The position numbers and the translations under genes were made by a program. Below the pieces are notes generated by a model that saw nothing but the letters and a program-made list of their open reading frames with translations, made no database searches and was not told where the DNA came from. Of a stretch of 64,000 nucleotides of DNA, positions 25,780 to 35,439 are shown piece by piece; the stretch's first letter is position 1; each line of letters begins with the position of its first letter. The DNA is from JAUILH01 sp964230215 (GTDB lineage Bacteria; Bacteroidota; Bacteroidia; Flavobacteriales_D; JAUILH01): the NCBI GenBank assembly GCA_964230215.1, contig CAXRGQ010000016.1:682001-746000 (forward strand). The letters are read 5' to 3'.

Positions 25780-27969
25780 CTATCTTGTAAATAACAACTC
25801 TCTTAGCTTTGGGAAAGGCCAAATTTGATCATCCACATTAATTTCTAGATCATCTGAGTGTTTTCTAATCAAATCTAAGTAGGGTCTTACTTTATCACAA
25901 TACGCAAATGCTTTCTTCTCAATATCTTCCAATTTATTTGCCTTTTTGCGCTCTTCTATCATTTCACTTACCATCCTGTTCATTTCATTGGTGTGATATG
26001 ATATCTGCTCAATAAGCTCCATTTGGGTCGCTGCTAATTTTTTTGCATCAGCCTTACCATAAATCTCATTTAGGCCTTGCACATTCCTTATCAGCTCATT
26101 TTGATATTTGAAAGCTGCTGGTATAACGTGGTTTCTCATCATGTCACCCAGCACTCTTGCTTCAATCTGAATCTTCATAACGTAGTTTTCCAATTCAATT
26201 TCGTGGCGTGCTGCTAACTCCTGAGATGTAAAGACACCATGATCTGCGAATAGTTTAGCTACCTTCTTATCTGCAAGCACCTCTAATGCTCTAGGTGTAT
26301 CTTTCAGATTACTCAAGCCTCTCTTATCCGCCTCTTTCACCCACTCATCACCATATCCATTACCTTCAAAACGAATTTTCTTAGATGCCTTAATTAATGT
26401 TTGAAGCTCTTTTAATATTGCTTCATCTTTTTTATCACCACTAGCAATTCTCTTATCAACTGCCTTTTTAAAGCTCAATAATTGATCTGCAACGATGACG
26501 TTAAGTGCCGTCATTGGAGATGCGCAATTCACGCTTGAACCAGGTGCTCTAAACTCGAATTTATTTCCTGTGAACGCAAATGGAGATGTCCTGTTTCTAT
26601 CTGTATTATCGAGCAAAATCTCAGGTATTTTACCTATATTAAGCTTAAGGATGGTTTTATCCTCTGGCGTCATCTTACCCGCTTTTATACTCTTCTCCAG
26701 ATCATCAAGTATTTTGGTTAATTGACTTCCCAAGAAAACAGAAATAATAGCAGGTGGCGCTTCATTTGCACCCAATCTATGGTCGTTTCCAGCCGTTGCG
26801 ATACTTGCTCTTAAAATATCCGCATTATCATTAATTGCTTTGATTGTGTTAACTAGGAAGGTTAAGAACTGCATGTTGCTTTTCGGGTTCTTCCCTGGCT
26901 TTAACAGGTTAACACCTGTATTTGTAGACAATGACCAGTTGTTGTGCTTTCCAGACCCATTAAGTCCCGCAAATGGTTTTTCATGCAATAACACTCTGAA
27001 GTTATGTTTGATAGCCACCTTTTGCATTACATCCATAAGAAGTACATTATGGTCATTTGCTTTATTAGTTTCTTCGAAAATTGGCGCACACTCAAATTGG
27101 TTTGGTGCTACCTCATTATGTCTGGTTGTTACTGGTATACCAAGCTTTAAGGCTTCAATTTCGAAATCGCGCATAAATGCTGTAGCTCTGTCAGAAATTG
27201 ACCCAAAGTAATGATCATCCAATTGCTGACCTTTAGCCGGTGCATGACCAAACAAGGCTCTTCCTGTCAATGCCAAATCTGGTCTTGCGTTAAATAGCGC
27301 CGTGTCGATTAAGAAATATTCTTGCTCCCATCCGAGGGTAGCGTTTACCTTATTTACGTCTTTATCAAAGTATTTACAAACTTCTACGGCTGCCTTATCC
27401 ACAGCATGCAAAGCTTTAATCAAAGGCATTTTATGATCTAGTGCTTCACCAGTGTATGCAATAAATATTGTAGGAATACATAATGTTTTTCCCATAATGA
27501 ATGCCGGCGAACTTGGATCCCATGCCGTGTAACCTCTTGCTTCAAATGTATTTCTTAAGCCTCCGTTTGGAAAGCTAGAAGCATCAGGTTCTTGTTGCGC
27601 TAACAATGTCCCGTCAAATCTTTCAATGGCTGTATCATCCTCAAGTGGTGTAAAGAAGGCATCATGCTTTTCGGCCGTTGCACCTGTCAATGGTTGAAAC
27701 CAATGCGTGTAGTGAGTAGCCCCCTTAGAAATGGCCCAGTCCTTCATAGAAGATGCTACTTGATCGGCGATCTTTCTATCAATTCTGTGCCCTTCATTCA
27801 TTGCCGCCATAACGCCGATATAGGCTTCTTCTGGCAAGAATTCACGCATTACTTTTACATTAAATACATTCTCCCCAAAAATCTCTGATAATTTATCTTT
27901 AGGAAGGGTAGGAAATTTAGCCTCTCGACTTAAAACATCCTCAATTGCTTGAAATCTGATGGTTGACAT
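25780..27969 (-). CDS. glnN: Glutamine synthetase type III
   Basis: 729 aa; ATP-dependent synthesis of glutamine from glutamate and ammonium. The length and motifs (THWFQPLTGATAEKHDAFF, LGWEQEYFLIDTALF, HEKPFAGLNGSGKHNNWS, TAGNDHRLGANEAPPA) are those of GSIII, first described in Bacteroides fragilis and unlike the ~470-aa GSI. Helical C-terminus includes LEINVDDQIWPFPKLRELLF. Its upstream region holds a perfect TAAATTTG box (27990-27997) and a set of competing hairpins. No glnB or amtB is adjacent. Confidence 0.97.
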   Translation of the reverse strand: MSTIRFQAIEDVLSREAKFPTLPKDKLSEIFGENVFNVKVMREFLPEEAYIGVMAAMNEGHRIDRKIADQVASSMKDWAISKGATHYTHWFQPLTGATAEKHDAFFTPLEDDTAIERFDGTLLAQQEPDASSFPNGGLRNTFEARGYTAWDPSSPAFIMGKTLCIPTIFIAYTGEALDHKMPLIKALHAVDKAAVEVCKYFDKDVNKVNATLGWEQEYFLIDTALFNARPDLALTGRALFGHAPAKGQQLDDHYFGSISDRATAFMRDFEIEALKLGIPVTTRHNEVAPNQFECAPIFEETNKANDHNVLLMDVMQKVAIKHNFRVLLHEKPFAGLNGSGKHNNWSLSTNTGVNLLKPGKNPKSNMQFLTFLVNTIKAINDNADILRASIATAGNDHRLGANEAPPAIISVFLGSQLTKILDDLEKSIKAGKMTPEDKTILKLNIGKIPEILLDNTDRNRTSPFAFTGNKFEFRAPGSSVNCASPMTALNVIVADQLLSFKKAVDKRIASGDKKDEAILKELQTLIKASKKIRFEGNGYGDEWVKEADKRGLSNLKDTPRALEVLADKKVAKLFADHGVFTSQELAARHEIELENYVMKIQIEARVLGDMMRNHVIPAAFKYQNELIRNVQGLNEIYGKADAKKLAATQMELIEQISYHTNEMNRMVSEMIEERKKANKLEDIEKKAFAYCDKVRPYLDLIRKHSDDLEINVDDQIWPFPKLRELLFTR

Positions 27970-27989
27970 AGTGATTTATCATTTTTTTA

Positions 27990-27997
27990 CAAATTTA
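27990..27997 (-). promoter_or_regulatory. Candidate -7 promoter element of glnN
   Basis: TAAATTTG on the minus strand fits TAnnTTTG exactly and would start RNA near 27983, about 14 nt before the ATG. No good TTTG stands 19-20 nt upstream; that position is occupied by the arm of an inverted repeat (28010-28019), which hints at regulated or activator-dependent use. Confidence 0.5.
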
Positions 27998-28009
27998 AAT
28001 CATTTTTAC

Positions 28010-28068
28010 GGGGGTTGATTTCAGAATTATTAACTTTTTATCAACACACCCCCTAATTCAGATGGGGT
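28010..28068 (-). promoter_or_regulatory. Overlapping inverted repeats upstream of glnN
   Basis: On the minus strand ACCCC (28064-28068) can pair with GGGGGT (28048-28053). The same G run plus GTTGAT (28040-28053) can instead pair with ATCAACCCCC (28010-28019). The two hairpins are mutually exclusive. It could be an attenuator-like leader, a protein operator over the promoter, or the end of the antiporter transcript; the sequence alone does not decide. Confidence 0.45.
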
Positions 28069-28081
28069 AGATTGATTTTTT

Positions 28082-29044
28082 TTACGGTTTCGCCGAAATG
28101 ACCAACAATGATATATACACAACATAGGTAGACACCAGCAAGAAGCCCTTAAATCTGCCAATCTTTTTTCCAAATAACATCATTGGTAATATGGCTAGGG
28201 ATATTGCCAACATCCAGAACATATCCGAATCCATAATTGCTTGATCTATTCCAACCGGTTTAACCATAGCTGTAATACCTAATACCGCACATATATTGAA
28301 TATGTTGGAACCTATTAAGTTTCCAATACTAATATCAGTTTGTTGTCGATAAGCCGCAACACAAGATGCAACCAATTCGGGCGCAGACGTTCCAAAAGCC
28401 ACAATTGTAAGACCTATTATGTGTTGCTCCATTCCAAGAGATTCCGCAATTGCGACCGCCCCCTCTAGCAACCATTCACTGCCAAAATACAAACCAACTA
28501 AGCCGACAGATAAATAAAGTAGTGACATAGGGACACTTGTCCCCGCCCCTTCTAGCTCTTCATCATCTTCAACTCGACTATTAGCATTTGCCTTAGTCTT
28601 TTTTCTAGAATTAATAATGAGGTATGCAGTAAACCCTGATAATGCTATGAACATTATTAAGCCCTCCCACCATTCAAGCACCAAATCAGATGAAAAACCG
28701 AGAAACACTAGTGACATCAGCATCATGAATGGCCAGTCCAAAACTTTGGTTTGGCGCTCTACAACTATAGGAAAGATGAGCACAGTAACCCCCAAAACTA
28801 GCGCTAGGTTAGCAATATTAGAACCTAAGACATTTCCAATGGCAATGCCTGGATTGTTTGCAATCGCTGCATTTACACTCACAAGTAATTCTGGCGCAGA
28901 TGTTCCAAATGAAACTACCGTTAAACCAATAACCAATGGTGAGATCTTTAACCATGTAGCTATACCAACTGCTCCACGAACCAAAAGTTCACCACCAATA
29001 ACAAGAACTGCCAGTCCCAATATCAATATTAGAACATCAAGCAT
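28082..29044 (-). CDS. Calcium/sodium antiporter (CaCA family, YrbG-like)
   Basis: 320 aa, ten predicted transmembrane helices in two inverted halves. Each half carries the alpha-repeat: GTSAPELLVSVNAA with GNVLGSNIANLALVLGV, and GTSAPELVASCVAA with GNLIGSNIFNICAVLGI. These acidic and polar residues bind cation in Na+/Ca2+ exchangers. A charged loop near residues 147-170 joins the halves. The start overlaps the tatA stop by 8 nt, so the two genes are co-transcribed. Confidence 0.93.
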   Translation of the reverse strand: MLDVLILILGLAVLVIGGELLVRGAVGIATWLKISPLVIGLTVVSFGTSAPELLVSVNAAIANNPGIAIGNVLGSNIANLALVLGVTVLIFPIVVERQTKVLDWPFMMLMSLVFLGFSSDLVLEWWEGLIMFIALSGFTAYLIINSRKKTKANANSRVEDDEELEGAGTSVPMSLLYLSVGLVGLYFGSEWLLEGAVAIAESLGMEQHIIGLTIVAFGTSAPELVASCVAAYRQQTDISIGNLIGSNIFNICAVLGITAMVKPVGIDQAIMDSDMFWMLAISLAILPMMLFGKKIGRFKGFLLVSTYVVYISLLVISAKP

Positions 29045-29294
29045 TTTTATCCTCTTTAAAAGGTTCTTCTAACTCTTTTGTTTGCTCATTAATCTTGCGG
29101 GTGGTTCCTTCTGCACTTTCTCTGATATCTTGCTTGATTTCATCGGCAGCGTCTTTGACTTGTCGAATTCCACGCCCCAAACCTCTCGCAATTTTGGGAA
29201 TAGATTCACTTCCGAAAAACATCAATACCACAAACATGATAACGACCACTTCCATTGGTCCCATGTTAAAGAATAAAAATGTGGTATTTTCCAT
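29037..29294 (-). CDS. tatA: Sec-independent protein translocase TatA
   Basis: 85 aa. One N-terminal transmembrane helix (MEVVVIMFVVLMFFG), the FG hinge and an amphipathic helix (ESIPKIARGLGRGIRQVKDA), then a charged tail. This is the TatA/TatE form; no tatC is in the window. It overlaps the antiporter gene and lies 51 nt after secDF, separated by a terminator. Confidence 0.92.
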   Translation of the reverse strand: MENTTFLFFNMGPMEVVVIMFVVLMFFGSESIPKIARGLGRGIRQVKDAADEIKQDIRESAEGTTRKINEQTKELEEPFKEDKNA

Positions 29295-29305
29295 AAGGCG
29301 AATTT

Positions 29306-29336
29306 AAAAAAAAGAGCCACTCAATGGTGACTCTTT
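29306..29336 (-). terminator. Rho-independent terminator of secDF
   Basis: Minus strand: AAAGAGTCAC, 6-nt loop, GTGGCTCTTT (10 bp with one T-G), then an unbroken T run. It lies 10 nt after the secDF stop and just upstream of tatA. Confidence 0.87.
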
Positions 29337-29345
29337 ATTTCAATT

Positions 29346-32300
29346 TTAATCTTCTGTTTGATCGCCCACCGTAAGCTTACGTTTCGATAAGTCGTATGCT
29401 AATGGCGTTGCAATACACAACGATGAATACGTACCAACTACAACACCAATCATCAAGGCAAATACAAATCCTCTAATTGCCTCTCCTCCGAATAGGAAGA
29501 TAACAAGCAGTACCACAAAAGTACTTAAAGAGGTGTTAATCGTTCTACTAAGCGTACTATTAAGTGCCGAGTTAACTACTTCCTCAGAACTCTTACGCTT
29601 GTATAAACCAAGGTATTCTCTTATTCTATCGAATACTACCACGGTATCGTTTATTGAGTATCCAACTACCGTTAATATTGCAGCAATAAATGCCTGGTTG
29701 ATTTCCATTGTAAATGGCATTAACTTATATAGAATCGAGAATAATCCTAATACAAGTAACACATCATGGAACATAGCTACCAATGCACCCAATCCAAACT
29801 GCCATTTTCTAAATCTAAATACAATGTACAGGAAAATAACGATAAGTGCAAAGAATATAGCAAATAACGACTCAATCATCAACTCATCCGAAATCTGTTG
29901 ATCAACTTGACGAGACTCAATCTCCACATATCCTGGAGCTTCTGCAGAATTCATTACTTCAACAGAAGGATACTCCTTATACCCCAATGTTTCCATTCCT
30001 GCTGCTAATTTTTCCTTAATTTGTTCCTGCACATTATCTGCGCTTGAAGATGCTAAGTACTTGGTCACGATTTGAGCTGTGTACGAATCACCCTTTTGTT
30101 TTACCTCAGGAGTCATTTTATTACCATCTTCCACAAACTGCTCTCCCAATTCTTTCTTAACCGCTTCCAAATCCACCTCATCTGAATATTGAAGAACATA
30201 CATGTTTCCACCTTCAAACTCAACGCCATAATCTAGACCTGTTGTTGCAAGCGATCCAATTCCGCCAGCAATGATTAAACCAGAAATAGCATAATAGATT
30301 TTTCTTTTCCCTAACCAACCTACATTCACCTTTGTAAATGCATTGTTGGTTAATTTTGAACCGAAAGCAACTGCTCTCTTCTTATCCATCATCGTACTAA
30401 AGATCAATCTTGTAATAAAGATTGCAGAGAACAATGATGTGAAAATACCTATGATTAAAGTTGTTGCGAAACCTTGAATCGTTCCACTACCAAATACTGA
30501 TAACACAATAGCAGTAAGTAAAGTAGTAAGGTTTGCATCTACGATTGCGGCATATGCCTTTTTATATCCATCAGAGATAGCAAGCTTCATACCTTTACCC
30601 GCTCTTAGTTCTTCCCTAATTCTCTCGAAGATAAGTACGTTAGCATCTACCGACATACCTATTGTAAGTACGATACCAGCGATACCTGAAAGCGTTAGTG
30701 CCGCTCCTAGTGACGCAAGTGTACCAACTAAGAAGAAAATATTCGCAATCAATGCAACATCCGCAACTGCTCCTGCTTTACCGTAGTAGAATATCATGTA
30801 TACTAGCACTACTAATAAGGCTGCAACAAACGAGATTAAACCTGATTGGATATTATCTTTTCCAAGTGAAGGACCAACAACCGATTCCTCAACAATTCTC
30901 AATTTTGCCGGAAGTGAACCAGAGTTTAATAAAGTAGCTAAATCCGCTCCTTCATCTCTGGTAAACGTACCAGAAATACTTGTTCTACCATTGTTAATCG
31001 CATCATTAATTACAGGTGCGCTATATACATGGTTATCTAGAGTAATTGCTACTTGGTCACCTATGTGGTTAGACGTTAAGTCAGCCCACTGAGTAGTACC
31101 TGCATCATTCATAACAAGAATAACTTCAACTTGACCAGTGTTTTGGTTAAAGTCCCATGATGCATTGTCAACAACCTCACCAGTCATGGCAGCTCTTCCT
31201 TCTTCATCCGCCTTAAGTGCATATAGCTCTAACCATTCCGTTTCTTGTCTATCATCATTAAGAATAGGCTTAGCCGACCACATTAGTCTTAAGTCTTGTG
31301 GTAAAATAGACTCAACAACAGGGTGCTTTAAGTATCTATTGATTGCAGAAGTGTCAGATATTTTACAAGATCCGATTACACACCCTTGTCTCCAATATTG
31401 TCTTCCGTTTTGCTCAACAACATTCTTTGCAACTCTAGACCAGATTGGGCTAATCTTTTTCTTGATATCATCTGGCAAGTCACTGAAGCTCTGAACATCC
31501 GCATATCTATCATACGATGAATCTAAACCTGCACTAGCAGTGTTGTCTAATGTTGGTGCACTCAATTCTGGAGCCTTAAATGTCGTGTCAGGAGTTACAA
31601 CCAATTGAGAATCTCCAGGTAAAGAATCAACAGTAATGTAACTTGTATCCATTACTATTGTATCAATCTCTCTAGTAGAAGCTTCCTTCTTCTCCTCTTT
31701 CTTTTCATTAGCTTCCTTAATATTCGACTCAATTGCTAATTGAACAGAATCTCTAACATTAGGATAGTAATATTCTGAGATAGATACATTCAGCTCTTCT
31801 AAATATAAATCCAGCTCACCAAGGTTATATGCTTCCCAAAACTCAAGGTTTGCGGTTGCTTGTAATTGCGACCTAACTCTGTCCTTGTTTTTAACACCTG
31901 GAAGTTCAATCATGATTCTTCCTGTGCTAGCTTCTTTCGAAATGTTAGGCTGAGCAACCCCGAATTTATCAATACGTGTTTTGATAATATCCTCAGTATT
32001 GGTAATAGCTTTTTCAGCCATCTCACGTAATTTCTGCACTACTTCAGCATTCGACATTTTTCTTGTGAACTCATCACTATCGTCTCCAGCTTGTGAGAAT
32101 ATGCGTCCTAATTGAACATCCTCTGAGTTAGCTGCTGCTAGAAACTCATCAAGGAACTTCTCATTATCAGTACCCGCTTCTTTAGAAGCTTTTTCCATTG
32201 CCTTGCGGAATCCTAAATTTGAGCTGTAATCACTTAACGTGTTTACTAAATCAGGAACAGATAACTCTAGAGTTACGGCCATACCTCCTTGAAGATCCAG

Positions 32301-32636
32301 ACCTAGGCTTAATTCATTTTTCTTACAGAATCCATAAGTATATCCAAAAATTGGATAAACACTCTCTTTAGCTTTAGCATCCAATACTTTCTGCTCATAC
32401 ATTGAACGAACGTTCTCAACATCCTTTTCATTAGCATAAGGCAAAGTATCACTACCCATCACCACAAAATCATTTCCTGTGCTCTGAACTATAAGATTTA
32501 ATGAATCTATTTTTGCATCAGCAGCTTTAGCCGCTCCTGACTCAACGCTAGAAGTAACAAATGTGAATGAAATTTGATACAAACACGTTAATGTAAGCAG
32601 AACGGTGAAAACCCAAATAGCTGTACGGTTTTGCAT
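29346..32636 (-). CDS. secDF: Protein translocase subunit SecDF (fused)
   Basis: 1096 aa, the Bacteroidota fusion of SecD and SecF, which uses the proton gradient to pull proteins through SecYEG. SecD part: LSLGLDLQGGMAVTLEL (after a long N-terminal insert), RIMIELPGVKNKDRVRSQL, then a large periplasmic region, and transmembrane motif TIGMSVDANVLIFERIREE. SecF part begins near residue 775 (VNVGWLGKRKIYYAISGL) with DYGVEFEGGN and TVVGYSINDTVVVFDRIRE. The periplasmic loop has an extra low-complexity Ser/Thr/Asp stretch near residues 310-370. A canonical promoter stands 37 nt upstream and a terminator follows. Confidence 0.97.
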   Translation of the reverse strand: MQNRTAIWVFTVLLTLTCLYQISFTFVTSSVESGAAKAADAKIDSLNLIVQSTGNDFVVMGSDTLPYANEKDVENVRSMYEQKVLDAKAKESVYPIFGYTYGFCKKNELSLGLDLQGGMAVTLELSVPDLVNTLSDYSSNLGFRKAMEKASKEAGTDNEKFLDEFLAAANSEDVQLGRIFSQAGDDSDEFTRKMSNAEVVQKLREMAEKAITNTEDIIKTRIDKFGVAQPNISKEASTGRIMIELPGVKNKDRVRSQLQATANLEFWEAYNLGELDLYLEELNVSISEYYYPNVRDSVQLAIESNIKEANEKKEEKKEASTREIDTIVMDTSYITVDSLPGDSQLVVTPDTTFKAPELSAPTLDNTASAGLDSSYDRYADVQSFSDLPDDIKKKISPIWSRVAKNVVEQNGRQYWRQGCVIGSCKISDTSAINRYLKHPVVESILPQDLRLMWSAKPILNDDRQETEWLELYALKADEEGRAAMTGEVVDNASWDFNQNTGQVEVILVMNDAGTTQWADLTSNHIGDQVAITLDNHVYSAPVINDAINNGRTSISGTFTRDEGADLATLLNSGSLPAKLRIVEESVVGPSLGKDNIQSGLISFVAALLVVLVYMIFYYGKAGAVADVALIANIFFLVGTLASLGAALTLSGIAGIVLTIGMSVDANVLIFERIREELRAGKGMKLAISDGYKKAYAAIVDANLTTLLTAIVLSVFGSGTIQGFATTLIIGIFTSLFSAIFITRLIFSTMMDKKRAVAFGSKLTNNAFTKVNVGWLGKRKIYYAISGLIIAGGIGSLATTGLDYGVEFEGGNMYVLQYSDEVDLEAVKKELGEQFVEDGNKMTPEVKQKGDSYTAQIVTKYLASSSADNVQEQIKEKLAAGMETLGYKEYPSVEVMNSAEAPGYVEIESRQVDQQISDELMIESLFAIFFALIVIFLYIVFRFRKWQFGLGALVAMFHDVLLVLGLFSILYKLMPFTMEINQAFIAAILTVVGYSINDTVVVFDRIREYLGLYKRKSSEEVVNSALNSTLSRTINTSLSTFVVLLVIFLFGGEAIRGFVFALMIGVVVGTYSSLCIATPLAYDLSKRKLTVGDQTED

Positions 32637-32672
32637 TAGATATAGTTTAATTAATTTACAATTTTAGGGGTG

Positions 32673-32703
32673 CAAATATAGAACTTAGAAGTATAATAAC
32701 CAA
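32673..32703 (-). promoter_or_regulatory. Promoter of secDF
   Basis: Minus strand: TTG at 32701-32703, 20 nt, then TATATTTG at 32673-32680, a perfect TAnnTTTG. It gives a 5' leader of about 30 nt. Confidence 0.65.
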
Positions 32704-32755
32704 CAATAATTGCAGCTATCAATTTAATAAATGTAATAATTACGTAATCAAGCAA

Positions 32756-32786
32756 CTTTTAAGCCTTCATTTTCGTTATCTTTACG
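32756..32786 (+). promoter_or_regulatory. Promoter of the FG-GAP T9SS cargo gene
   Basis: CTTTTA at 32756-32761 and TATCTTTA at 32777-32784 (TAnnTTTG type). The 15-mer TTCGTTATCTTTACG at 32772-32786 is repeated exactly before the 1230-aa cargo gene (43644-43658), with a CTTTTA at nearly the same distance upstream in both. Confidence 0.55.
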
Positions 32787-32800
32787 ACAATACCCTAAGC

Positions 32801-35065
32801 ATGAATAAGCACTTATTATCTGTAATAATTTCACTTTTTGCCGCTACTTCACTCAATGCGCAGACCTATTACACCAGAAATCTTGATATAATAGTTAATG
32901 AAGGTGGTTCACCATTAATAAATGCGTGGACTGGTGGAATGAATTCAATGCAGTTTTCGAAAATGGATTTCAATGATGACGGGATAGATGATTTGTTTTG
33001 CTATGATCGAGCTGCGGAAAAGATTATCACCTATTTAAACAACGGCACTGCAAATCAAGTGGACTATGTGTATGCTCCAGAGTATGAAGGCATATTCCCA
33101 GACATTAGAAACTGGGCCTTTATTGTGGACTATAACTTTGATGGTAAGGAAGATGTTTTATGCTCTGGGCCTGTAGGTGTTAGCGCTTACAAAAACATTG
33201 GTCAATCTCCTGGTGAACATATATTTGAGTTAGTACAATTCCCCTTCAGTTCAATTCATAGTGAACAGCTAGGCAATTACACTAATGTATACGTAAGCAC
33301 GGTTGATCTACCTGCATTTGTAGACGTGGACAATGATGGCGATATTGACATTCTGACATTTGGAATTTTCGGTGGCAGAATAGAATACCATAAGAACTTA
33401 TCTATGGAAACATATGGTAATCCTGACACATTGTTATACGAGCTTTATAATAGCTGCTGGGGGAATGTGTTGGAGAATGCAAGTTCATGTGAACTCGCTT
33501 TATTTGATACGTGCAATAATAATGGTGTTTCTAACCCACAGTTAGATATCTATGATGGTAAGTTTGAAATTAATCATCGTAATGAAAGACATACTGGCTC
33601 TACTGTTACATCATTTGATATGACAGGCGATGGGGTAAAAGAGTTGTTAATAGGAGATATTAGCTGTACTCATATAGATGCGACATATAATGACGGACCA
33701 ACTGTTAATATAGCATCCTCCATGATATCGCAAGACACTACTTTCCCGAACTATGATATACCCATAGATTTGTGGATTCATCCAGGCACATTTTATATCG
33801 ACATTAACAATGATGGTGTGAGAGATCTATTGAGCAGCCCAAATTCACCGAATCAATCTGAAAATAAACTAAGTGTTTGGAGATACAATAACACAGGAAA
33901 CGACTCTGTGCCTGATTTCAACTTTGTAGAAGAAAATTTCCTTCAAGGAGATATGATTGATGTTGGCTCAGGAGCATATCCCGTATACTTTGACTATGAT
34001 AATGATGGCTTACTTGATTTATTCGTTGGGAACATTGGTTACTATGACCGTGCGACAAATGACATGATCCCAAGTATTGCTCAATATAAAAATGTTGGAC
34101 ATGACACTCTGCCAGAATTCACCCTTATAACCGATGATTATGAAGGTATATCTACCATGGGATTCGGAAGTTCAATTGTACCTGAATTCGCAGATTTAGA
34201 CAATGACGGAGACAAAGATATGATGGTAGGTGATGCCACTGGTGAAATTCATTACTTTGAAAATATTGCTGGTGCGGGCAACACTGCTGACTTTGTTCTA
34301 AGCATCCCATACTACAAAGACAATAACAATGTGACAATAGATGTTGGGGAGAGCTCAATTCCGCGTTTCGCGGATTTAGACCGTGACGGAGACCTAGACA
34401 TGCTGATTGGTTGTAAAATTGGTACGATAGAGTATTATGATAATATCGGTACTCCTAGTGCGCCCATATTTGAACAAATAGAGAGCAAGGTAGGTGAGGT
34501 TGATGTCTCCACTATTTTTGATCCAGGAGGCTACTCAGTTCCTGCTATCTATGATTTTGGAACTCACTTTGAGTTGTATGTAGGATCGTATTCTGGCAGA
34601 ATCTATCACTACGACAATATAGACAACAATTTATCCGGGACCTTTAATATGATTGATTCGATATCCTATGGAATTGACCCTGGTTTTAGATCAGCTCCTA
34701 CATTAGCAGATTTGAATAACGACAGTATTCCAGATATAACAATTGGAAACATTCGTGGGGGACTTTGGTTTTTTGAATCTGCAGATTCATTAGATACTGG
34801 AATTGATATCAATGAACTTGATAAACTTGGAATTAATATATACCCTAACCCTACCAATGATGAGCTTACCGTTTACATGAGCAACTATAACTTTACCGAA
34901 TTATATTATTCATTAAGCGACATAAGCGGAAGGGCGATTATCAGCGGTCAAACAATATACTCTAATATGACACGATTAGATTTGAGTAATTTGACAAGTG
35001 GTTGTTATATATTACATTTGACTAATGGTGAGGCTAGAAAAAGCTTCCGAATTATAAAGAAGTAA
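32801..35065 (+). CDS. Secreted FG-GAP/VCBS repeat protein with T9SS type A sorting domain
   Basis: 754 aa with a signal peptide (1-20, ending SLNAQ). The body carries about nine Asp-rich calcium-binding loops of the DxDxDG kind (DFNDDGIDD, DVDNDGDID, DINNDGVRD, DYDNDGLLD, DLDNDGDKD, DLDRDGDLD and others), the mark of integrin-like beta-propellers. The last ~75 residues (LGINIYPNPTNDELTVYM, then LSNLTSGCYILHLTNGE) are a T9SS type A domain, so the product should be exported across the outer membrane. It shares one base with the next gene's start. Ligand unknown; adhesion or glycan binding is plausible. Confidence 0.9.
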   Translation: MNKHLLSVIISLFAATSLNAQTYYTRNLDIIVNEGGSPLINAWTGGMNSMQFSKMDFNDDGIDDLFCYDRAAEKIITYLNNGTANQVDYVYAPEYEGIFPDIRNWAFIVDYNFDGKEDVLCSGPVGVSAYKNIGQSPGEHIFELVQFPFSSIHSEQLGNYTNVYVSTVDLPAFVDVDNDGDIDILTFGIFGGRIEYHKNLSMETYGNPDTLLYELYNSCWGNVLENASSCELALFDTCNNNGVSNPQLDIYDGKFEINHRNERHTGSTVTSFDMTGDGVKELLIGDISCTHIDATYNDGPTVNIASSMISQDTTFPNYDIPIDLWIHPGTFYIDINNDGVRDLLSSPNSPNQSENKLSVWRYNNTGNDSVPDFNFVEENFLQGDMIDVGSGAYPVYFDYDNDGLLDLFVGNIGYYDRATNDMIPSIAQYKNVGHDTLPEFTLITDDYEGISTMGFGSSIVPEFADLDNDGDKDMMVGDATGEIHYFENIAGAGNTADFVLSIPYYKDNNNVTIDVGESSIPRFADLDRDGDLDMLIGCKIGTIEYYDNIGTPSAPIFEQIESKVGEVDVSTIFDPGGYSVPAIYDFGTHFELYVGSYSGRIYHYDNIDNNLSGTFNMIDSISYGIDPGFRSAPTLADLNNDSIPDITIGNIRGGLWFFESADSLDTGIDINELDKLGINIYPNPTNDELTVYMSNYNFTELYYSLSDISGRAIISGQTIYSNMTRLDLSNLTSGCYILHLTNGEARKSFRIIKK

Positions 35066-35439
35066 TGTTTAGAATTTTAATTATAGCATCTGTCTTAGCA
35101 ATTGGCGTAAGCGCTTGCGGAAAAAACAGGTCTGGCGGCAGGGCGCAAATTAATGTGCACGTTATTTATGACAACAAAAACGTTGGGTATAATATCGTTC
35201 GATTAAAATACGGCGCGAATGGCTTACCTGCAGATGGTTCATACGATGAAACTGACACATGTGACCATACCGGCAAAACTCAATTCGAAAAGCTTAGAAG
35301 AGGCGACTATTATGTCTATCTAGAATATGCTCCCGACACCAGTAACGAAACTTTCGTTGGAGGAGCGCATGTTAAAATTGAAAACGGCAAAGGTGAGCAA
35401 CATATCGTTATAGACCTTGCTGAGGAGAACCCTCTGTAA
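35065..35439 (+). CDS. Small lipoprotein, function unknown
   Basis: 124 aa. A lipobox (VLAIGVSACGKN, Cys at residue 18) predicts a lipoprotein. The rest resembles a short beta-sandwich (INVHVIYDNKNVGYNIVRLK, YYVYLEYAPDTSN), but I recognise no named family. Its ATG overlaps the stop of the T9SS cargo gene (TAATG), so production is coupled to that cargo. Its stop abuts the stop of the convergent dnaE-like gene with no gap. Confidence 0.8.
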   Translation: MFRILIIASVLAIGVSACGKNRSGGRAQINVHVIYDNKNVGYNIVRLKYGANGLPADGSYDETDTCDHTGKTQFEKLRRGDYYVYLEYAPDTSNETFVGGAHVKIENGKGEQHIVIDLAEENPL

